64,000 nt of DNA from Micractinium sp. NFX-FRZ. Its lineage: Eukaryota > Chlorophyta > Trebouxiophyceae > Chlorellales > Chlorellaceae. Of the stretch, positions 57,501 through 64,000 are shown piece after piece. Under the pieces are notes generated by a model. The model was not told the origin of the DNA. It was given only the letters and a program-made list of their open reading frames with translations, and did not search any database. The DNA is taken from the NCBI GenBank assembly GCA_029339195.1, contig JAPTJF010000041.1, forward strand, positions 62,001-126,000. The letters run 5' to 3'. Numbering within the stretch: the first letter of the stretch is position 1; every line of letters starts with the position of its first letter. The translations under genes were made by a program, and so were the position numbers.

Positions 57501-59742
57501 TCTCTGTGGCCAGCGACGAGCAGCTGCCCGACTCGCCAGCCAGCAGCAGCGGCAGGAGCATGTGGAGCAGGCCTGGCAGCGGCTTTGCTGCGGAAGGTGT
57601 GCTCAGCGGCAGCAGCGTGCCCCGACAGCAGCAGCGGGATGTGCAGGAGGAAGCACAAGGGGAGGAGGAAGAAGAGGAGGAAGAGGAGGGGGCAGTGGGG
57701 GAGCTGGGTGGGGAGCAGCAGCAGCGGCTGGCGGATGGGCTGGCAGCGCTGCGCCTACAACAGGTGAGGGGCTGCTTCCATCTTATTCCGGCTGTGTGTG
57801 GGGCAATGGCTGGGCAGGCCTGGTGACTGTGGACACCCACAGTTGCATCTGGCTGACGAGTGCAGCCCTTTGCTTGCTTCCACATTCTGCAGGGGGGTGA
57901 ATCATTGCTGCAGGATGTGCACGGGGGAGCAGAGTGGGAGGCACAGGAGCCGGCGGCAGAGCCCTGGGGTGCACCAGCAGAAGAGGGGCGTGGGTGGCCT
58001 CCAGTGGCCGCCTCTGCTGGACTCACCCATGGAGCTGCTGAGGGCGGCGTGGCAGCAGCAGCTTCTACAAAGTCCAGCAAGAGCTTTGGCAGCTTTGCTG
58101 AGCCAGCCGCCGCCGCAGCAGCAGCCCAGGAGGCGGAGGAAGAAGAGCAGCACGGCGAGCGCTCTGGCCTGCCTGCACCTGTCAGTCCGCTGGAGGCTGG
58201 GCCCCAGGCTGCCTTGCACAGTCCAGCAGCCGCAGCCGCAGCGGGACCACCACCAGTGCTGCCTCCGGTGCATGCCAAGGCGCCGCCGAGTGCACAGCCA
58301 CTGCCGCCGCAGCAGCTGCGGCCCTACAATCCGTTGAGGGCTGATGAAGAGCGGGCGGCGGCAGCACGACGGGACGAGGCGGCTGCCGGCTGGCGCCAGC
58401 TGCGAGAGCGTGCCGACATGCTGGCTTTGTGGCACGAGTATGCAACCGAGCTTGGGCTGGGGGGAGAGGATTTGGAGCCGGCAGCAGCACCTGATGTGCA
58501 GCCCGCTGGCCGGCGTCACGGGCAGGCAGGTGAGCGGCGGAAGTGGCAGCAGTACACTCCTGCGGAGGAGGAAGGGGCGGGGCAGCAGGCTGGGCTGTCA
58601 GCAGCAGCTGGCGCAATGCCAGTGGGGCTGGCCATCCCCGTGGCGCCGCAGCCTACCCTGGCGCACCACCAGAGCCAGCTGCGGCCGCCAGCTGGGCAGC
58701 ACGGGCCAGAATGTCCCCGGGCCCAGCCGCCAGAGGCGGCCACCCCTCCACTGCCTGCGCCTGTGGACAGCGAGTGCAGCAGCGATGTCGACAGCAGCAC
58801 TCCCACGGCCAGCAGCTGCCTCACCGCCAGCAGCGACGCCACCAGCCTGGGTGTGGGCGGCAGGTGGGTGCGGCTGCTGGGTGGGCTGGGAGGGAGGGCA
58901 GGAGGCACCCTTGGGTGCCGCGTGCTGCCACCCAGCGCATGGCATGGGGCATATCATATACCACAAGTCCAGATGTGCATGTGAGTCAGCTCAGCTTGTG
59001 TCCTTTGACCCCTTCCCATTGCAGGCACAAGGTGCGAGCGCTGCGCTACCGTCTGCTGCGCCGCCAGCTGGCAGCTGCCGCAGGGCTGGAGCAGTCCCCG
59101 CTGGCGACCGAGGCCAGCGGGCTCAGCAGCCCCAGCGAGACGAGCAGCAGCAGCAGCAGCAGCAGCGAGCCACGCAGCAGCGGCGGCTCTCCCCTGGCAG
59201 ATGGTCCAGCGGCAGCAGCTGGAGCGGTGGGACGGCTGGCTTACTCGCCTGCTGCCTACGGCGCTGCAGCTGAAGAGGGGCGTGAGGCAGCGCTGCTGGC
59301 CGGCGAAGGCCAGCTGCCGGCGACGCCGCTGGCTGTGGCCCGAGCAGTTGCAGCAGCCGATGCGGCAGCAGCACCGGCAGGGTACCCTCAGCAGGAGCCA
59401 GCCAGCAACCTTGCAGACCATTTGAGCGATGCCACGCCCTCCTCCCTGGCCTCCGCTGCGCCCGACACTGGCGGCAGCCGGTGGGCGGGCAGCCTGGGCA
59501 ACGTCAGCATGAGCACCAGCACGTGCAGCACGCTTCGGGAAGTGGGCGCATGGCCGGGCAGCAGCTGCGACGGTGCTGTGAGGGTGAGCCAGCAGGGGGC
59601 GACGGCGGGCTCCATGGCAGGGCAGTGCAAGCTGCAGCAGAGCAGGGGCGGCCGAGGGGTAGCGGCGCTCCAAAAGCTCAAGGCGCGCATGGCGGTGGGG
59701 CGGCAGAGCGGTGCGCGCAGGTCGGTTCAGGAGGCCAGCTAG
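54558..59742 (+). CDS. Large Ala/Gln/Pro-rich protein of unknown function
   Basis: Exons: 54558-54763, 54852-54974, 55101-56196, 56330-57763, 57893-58863, 59025-59742; 1515 residues in phase, with far longer exons than its neighbours. I recognise no domain. The first 110 residues are helical and partly conserved-looking (HAVHRALSDLQASRLLYP, GGGFDYAAARVELDLARRAA). The rest is mostly low-complexity Ala, Gln, Ser, Pro and Gly with islands that could fold: QLLDSSSTQLEQVRRELAAA (coiled coil), an acidic EEEEEEEEE run near the end of exon 4, GWRQLRERADMLALWHEYAT in exon 5 and HKVRALRYRLLRRQLAAAAG in exon 6. A scaffold or regulatory role is possible. It starts 351 bp from the ADIP-type gene on the other strand. 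Confidence 0.75.
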
Positions 59743-60054
59743 CTGGTGCAGCCGTGAGGCATGGCGCATGCTTATTTACAGGGAAATGCCATAAAACTAC
59801 CGAGTCAACATGTTACAGGTGCTGCTGGCATGAGCGCACAACTGCAGCACAGCAGAGTTGGGGCAGGATGCCAGTGGAGCAGTTGCAGGCATAGATCAGA
59901 GGAGGGGTGCAGGCGCAAGCGGGGCACAGAGCGGTGGCGGGGCTGCCTGGTGTACAAGTTCTTGCAGCTGGTGGGGCCGTGCGTACACCACCGGCAGCAC
60001 AAGGAACTTATGCAGGAGGGGCTCGGGTTGGGTGGCGCGCTGTGGTGCTCAGAT
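59743..60054. terminator. Convergent 3' region with two minus-strand TGTAA signals
   Basis: 312 bases between convergent stops. TTACA on the plus strand at 59776-59780 and 59813-59817 gives two TGTAA signals for the DUF962 gene. No TGTAA is seen for the plus-strand gene. Confidence 0.5.
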
Positions 60055-60608
60055 TTAGAAGGCGCGCTGCCTGCTGACCACCTCCCACCAGAGGCGGAAG
60101 TCAGAAAGCAGCGACCAGAGGGGATATTTGAATGTCGCTGGCCTGTTGTGCTCAAACTTGTAGTGCCCCACCCATGCCGCTCCGTAGCCCACAAGGGGCG
60201 CCGCCAGCAGCAGGGAGGGCTGCCGGGTGACCACCGCCGCTGCCGCCAGCGCAATCACGCCGGTCGTGCCAACGACGTGCAGCCGGCGGCAGGTGCGGTT
60301 GGCGTGCTCGCCTGCAGGTGGCAGGGAGGTGGGACTTTGGTCAAAGGGGACATGATGTGCATAGGATCTGAAATGGATTCGCCCCCGAGGATGCCTTGGC
60401 CGCCCAGACGAGGCAGCAGGTGGCGCTGACGTGCGCGTCCTGGCAGTCAGCACCCCACCTGCCTGCCGAGCTCAATTGGCCAAGTGCATGATGAATGATG
60501 CTGCGCCACCCCATCCAACCCACCTAGATAGAAATTGTAGAACTGCCTGCGCGTTAGCCGGCTGGCAGTGGGGTGTGGGATGCGCACATAGTGAGGGTTG
60601 GCCACCAT
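60055..60608 (-). CDS. DUF962 / Mpo1-like small membrane protein
   Basis: Two exons, 60608-60524 and 60311-60055, give 113 residues. The sequence fits DUF962 well: FYNFYLGEHANRTCRRLHVV at the start, two hydrophobic segments (GVIALAAAAVVT; SLLLAAPLVGYGAAWVGHY), then the signature FEHNRPATFKYPLWSLLSDF. The conserved His residues (EH, LH, GH, EH) are present. Yeast Mpo1 in this family is an iron-dependent ER dioxygenase in alpha-oxidation of 2-hydroxy fatty acids from phytosphingosine breakdown; the same role here is an inference. Length matches bacterial members. Confidence 0.92.
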
Positions 60609-61108
60609 TCACCGGCGGCAGCCTGCGGCGGGGAACCGGCGGTAGTGGTGCTGCCTGGCGTGCTGTCTCTAAACGCGGGTTGTTGTTGCTGATTTGCGGT
60701 GCGCCTTCAGTATAGTCCGCACAAGAGGGAAGAGGAGGGTTGAGGTGTGGCGGAAGAGACGGCGGGTGTCGGAGCCGGCAAACAGTCGGCCCGAACAGCT
60801 TTTGGAGGCCAAACCCGTGGCAGACTGCGATAAAGGCGACAGTGGCTGCGCCAGATCAGAGAGCCATAACCAGGAGGCTCCTGAGGAGCAGCATGCTGCG
60901 CTCGCGGTGTGCTGCTGTGATGCCGCCGCCACTGTGGGCCCAGGGCCACCTGTCTTTAACCCGTCCGTGCCCCTTCTGAGCCCGCCTGGTCCTGGCGTTG
61001 GCAGCGAACATCACCACAGGGAGAGGTTCAAACAAGACCCATCATCAAAACAGGTGCCGAGGGTGTGAGCGATGGCAGACACGCACAGGGCCTGTTCCCC
61101 TGCCCGCC
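60609..61108. other. Spacer between DUF962 and mS23 genes
   Basis: 500 bases with the DUF962 promoter and the mS23 3' UTR. No gene was recognised. Confidence 0.5.
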
Positions 61109-63403
61109 TCAGCTCGCCGCCGCTGCCTGCTGCTGCTGCTGCCCCTGCGGCTGCGCCTTCTTTGCCGCCTGCTTCTGTGCCATGGAGGCACGCTGCGCCG
61201 CTGTGCGCTGCTGCTGCTGCACCTTCTGCTGCTGTGCGCGGGCCGCCGCCATGCGTGCCGCGCCCGCGTGCTGCCCCTGCCACAGCTCCCGTGCATGCTG
61301 CTTGACCTGCACACCGTGTGGGGTCCGTCGGGAAGGGCACGGTTGGTCAGAACTACACACGGCCAGAAGTGCTGGGCAGCAGTGGTAGGCATGCCCCGAC
61401 TTCACCCCGCCAGCCACACGTGCGCAACCGCCCAAGCTCGGCCTGGGTGCCACATTACGTGACTGTGCGGCAGCGTGCACTGTGCACTGCCCACCTGGGT
61501 GGGCCCGTAGCTCTGCACATACTGCTTCAGCGCCTGCTGCAGGTGGTACTCCTCCTCAGACTGCGAGGGGGAGGGCGGGGGAGCGGGGGGAAGCAGGGGG
61601 CAGGCGCTGAAGGCCACAGCCAGAAGAGACATAATGCTGCTGCAGCGCCTGCTGCAGAAGGTACTCCGCGTCCGGCTGTGGCGGGGCGGGCGGGGCGGGC
61701 GGGAGGGGCCAGGGCGCGGCCATGAAAGAATCCACACAAAGCTGGCGCAGCCTGTGAGGTGCAGCAGATGCTCCTCCTCAGTCTGCCGAGATGAGGGTTC
61801 AAGAAGACGCATGGGCGGGAGGGGGACCGGCCAGGACACCAGCACGTGCACTCCTGTGAACGCCCTCCTCCAGGTGTGCAATCAATGGCATCACCAGCGA
61901 GAGGCGGGCACGCTCCCCACCACCGCCCCACCTGGATCTGATCGATGATGGAGTGCCGCGCGCCGCCTGCCGCCGCCTCCGCCTTGGCCCGCTGCGCAGC
62001 AAACTCGGCCTCCACCTGCATCAAATTCAGAATGAGGGGGGCAGGAAGACAGGGGGCCAAAGGTGAGAACAGGGCAGGCAGGCGTGGGCAGGGTGGGCGG
62101 CAGGTGGGCGGTGAAGGTTCAAGGCAGTACAGAAGGCAGGCAGGCAGGCGCTGGCGGGGACAGCTGGCCTCCCGCCCTGGGCCCGCCGGCAGCACGCGAC
62201 TGCCCACATACCGGCCGCCTCCCCGCTGTACATGCGCGCGCCAAACGCCTCGCGCTGCTGCTCCGCCAACTGCACCGTCACCAGGCCGCACTGCGCTGGC
62301 CCCTGCCCTGCCCCGCCCCGTCCCGCCCCGCCCTGCGTTGCTGTCGCCGGCAGCAGCCGCGCCCCTCACCGCTGCATACGCCCGCCGCTGGCTCCACTTC
62401 TTGGTGTTCATCAGCTCCAGCTGGCGCAGCGCAAAGCGGCGGGCAGTGGGGGGCTCAAAGGAGGCCAGGTCGACAGGCTCCAGGCGGGCCTGGGGCGGAG
62501 AGGGAGGGGGGCCAAAACGATTAGAGTATTAGAGTAATGAGAGCCGTGCAAGGGGGGGAGGTACTTTAGGGGGTGAGGGAGGTAGTAAGGGACTGGCAGC
62601 TCACCGACGCTGGTACCGCCTCGTGCTCTGCCTGCACCCCCAGCCTGTCCCTTCCTACACACCTCGGAGCAGTTGCGACAGAACGCCTCCACTACGCCTC
62701 CACCACCTGATCTTCAGCCAGCCGATACCACAGCATGCCCGTTTCATTCGCGCCTGTCACCCTAGCACAACCGGTGACTGCACCCAGCCAGGCCCACCTC
62801 TGGGTGCTTGCGGTAGTACGTCTCCACAAGATCGTCCTCAGGGTACACAATGCGCGGCGGACGCTTCCCCGGCTTGCCCGCCGGCAGGGGCGGCGTGCTG
62901 CAGGAGAGCAGGCGGGCGGGAGGTGCAGGCGGTGGGAGGAGGGTGGAGGGAGAGGCGGGGCTGGGAGGAGGTGGGGCAAGAGCGGCTGCGGGGCCGGCAG
63001 CAGAGGGGACGCACGAGAGGCCACTGGGCGGTCCAGGCTGGGTTCGAGAGGAATCACAGCACGGGTGCTTCGGAGCCGGGGCTGCTTGGCCGGGCAAGCA
63101 GGCAAGGCTTCAGGCGGCAGGAGCAGCCGGCTGGGAGACGGTGGCGGCAGCAAGCAGGCAATGGGAGACGGCCTGGCTCCAGGCAGCCGGTAACGTCGTG
63201 CAGGCATTGGCAACCCCAGCGTCGTGCAGGTATTCGTAGCCCCAGCGGCGCAGTGGCACGACAATCCAGAGCAAGAGAGCGCGTCGCAGCCGCAGGGCGG
63301 CACCGGCGGCGCACCGCTCAAGGGCTGTCATCCAGGTCGGCCGCTCCATCACGCCCGCCCGAATCAGCGCCTTAGTGTACTCCACCAAGCTGCGCCTCGA
63401 CAT
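61109..63403 (-). CDS. MRPS23: Mitochondrial small ribosomal subunit protein mS23
   Basis: Exons: 63403-63315, 62897-62798, 62489-62370, 62015-61932, 61560-61495, 61306-61109; 218 residues in phase. It begins with a basic helix (MSRRSLVEYTKALIRAG, then MERPTWMTALE), followed by RIVYPEDDLVETYYRKHPE and FEPPTARRFALRQLELM, the best-conserved part of plant mS23 (Rsm25-like) proteins. Next come SQRRAYAAVEAEF and SEEEYHLQQALKQY, and a long Gln/Ala/Lys-rich helix at the end. Family members bind the mitoribosomal small subunit. Two decayed copies of the SEEEYHLQQAL exon lie in the intron before it. An open stretch at 62269-62212 breaks the phase and was left out. Confidence 0.82.
61515..61790 (-). 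repeat. Three tandem versions of one mS23 exon
   Basis: The exon at 61560-61495 begins with TCTGAGGAGGAG. Related stretches follow upstream on the coding strand near 61632-61675 (encoding AEYLLQQALQQH) and near 61750-61785 (encoding TEEEHLLH). Spacing is about 110 bp each time. Only the first keeps frame and phase. Confidence 0.8.
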
Positions 63404-63690
63404 GGCTGCTGGACTGCGGGGAAGAGGCAGGGAATGCCGCGCTGCGTAGCAGGCGCTGAGAGCTTGGGGGCAGCTGCGGCGTCTCAGATGGGTGCCAGTT
63501 GACGGTTGCAGCTCAGGTATGATGACCCAGTGCTGCAGGGGTTCAGGTTTCGGGCTGGGGCGCTGGGAAGAAGGGACGCTGCATGGGGCACCGACGCACG
63601 CTACTCGTTCCGCTTCTGCTCGTCTGCAAAGCTCGGCATCTACTTCACGACCATTGCCTGCAGTCCCGCCGTCTCTAGCTCGACCCCACC
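63404..63690. promoter_or_regulatory. Divergent promoter region, mS23 and SUGP1-like genes
   Basis: 287 bases between opposite start codons. An open plus-strand frame at 63506-63784 crosses into the next gene out of frame and is not called. Confidence 0.5.
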
Positions 63691-64000
63691 ATGTCGAACT
63701 CGCAGCCTCCCGTTCTGCCCTTTAGTAACGACGGCAGCTTCATGGAGCGCTTCCAGCGCATGCAGCAGGCCAAACAGCTACTAGAGGAGGCGGCTGGCAA
63801 GGCTGGAGAGCCTTCCAGCACCTCCGCCGACGACGCCGCAGCACCGCCGCCGCCACCGCCCGTGGAAGAGAGCAGCGAGCCTTTGGGAGCAGCCGGCCCG
63901 CGGCAGCAGCAAGGTAGGTGCTCGGAGGGTCTGTCTGTGTGGAGGATGATCCTGCGGGCGACTGCTCCACCCGGGGTGCCCTGGTGCCGGCGCCTGCGCG
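63691..64000 (+). CDS. SURP/G-patch (SUGP1-like) splicing factor, first exon only
   Basis: The first exon is 63691-63913 (74 codons plus one base, donor GTAGGT); the rest lies outside the window. The start, with PVLPFSNDGSFMERFQRMQQ, resembles the N-terminus of plant SWAP/SURP G-patch proteins related to human SUGP1, where a short NDGSF-type motif precedes a charged linker and the SURP domains. An acidic and polyproline linker follows (APPPPPPVEESSEP). Without the SURP or G-patch domain in view this is a tentative call. Confidence 0.5.
   Translation, partial: MSNSQPPVLPFSNDGSFMERFQRMQQAKQLLEEAAGKAGEPSSTSADDAAAPPPPPPVEESSEPLGAAGPRQQQGRCSEGLSVWRMILRATAPPGVPWCRRLR

Noticed and set aside
62212..62269. 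Possible extra mS23 exon (LAEQQREAFGARMYSGEAA)
   Set aside because: Its phase does not fit the following exon, while direct joining of 62370 to 62015 gives the expected conserved sequence.
63506..63784. Plus-strand frame with YDDPVLQGFRFRAG
   Set aside because: It overlaps the SUGP1-like first exon in another frame and has no downstream support.
1..64000. tRNA, rRNA, CRISPR arrays, transposase or integrase genes
   Set aside because: None was recognised on either strand; the repeats found are microsatellites, minisatellites and local duplications.

Overview
This is nuclear DNA of a small green alga, most likely a Chlorella-like trebouxiophyte. The evidence is high GC, genes broken into many short exons (24 to about 480 nt) with GT-AG and some GC-AG introns, the green-algal poly(A) signal TGTAA after several stops, a short TTTAGGG telomere-type array (Chlamydomonas uses TTTTAGGG), plastid transit-like N-termini and hydroxyproline-type Pro/Ser-rich tails. 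There are no operons, phage, CRISPR or RNA genes. I rebuilt exon chains by hand. Every chain given here keeps an open frame with matching intron phases across all junctions, but none is checked against RNA.

Layout. (1) Below 1 to 9347, minus: a class-3 lipase with a long multi-spanning membrane N-terminus; its C-terminus lies outside the window. (2) 9880-13517, plus: a PC-esterase/trichome-birefringence-like protein, divergent from the lipase. (3) 14535-15453, minus: a YggT-family plastid protein (CCB3-like). (4) 15709-20351, plus: two-domain glyoxalase I with a transit peptide, divergent from CCB3. (5) 21596-23191, plus: an unknown protein whose coding exon holds a 68-bp inverted repeat. (6) 24399-36690, minus: three tandem genes for secreted NHL beta-propeller proteins with polyproline tails. 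(7) 36978-42328, minus: a CobW/COG0523 GTPase. (8) 43586-45008, minus: acidic ribosomal protein P2. (9) 46393-48238, plus: a YjbQ/UPF0047 protein. (10) 48778-54206, minus: an ADIP/SSX2IP-type coiled-coil protein. (11) 54558-59742, plus: a 1515-residue low-complexity protein. (12) 60055-60608, minus: a DUF962/Mpo1-like membrane protein. (13) 61109-63403, minus: mitoribosomal protein mS23. (14) 63691 to the end, plus: start of a SUGP1-like splicing factor.

Five gene pairs are arranged head to head: lipase/PC-esterase, CCB3/GLX1, P2/YjbQ, ADIP/large protein and mS23/SUGP1-like. The genes are otherwise ordinary nuclear neighbours with no shared pathway, except the NHL trio, which is one expanded family.

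The most unusual property is genome-wide in style rather than one gene. Again and again an intron carries a decayed copy of the splice site and exon edge next to it, most often 90-125 bp away. I found about 20 cases in eight genes. This looks like repeated small tandem duplication across exon-intron borders, and may bear on how these introns arose.
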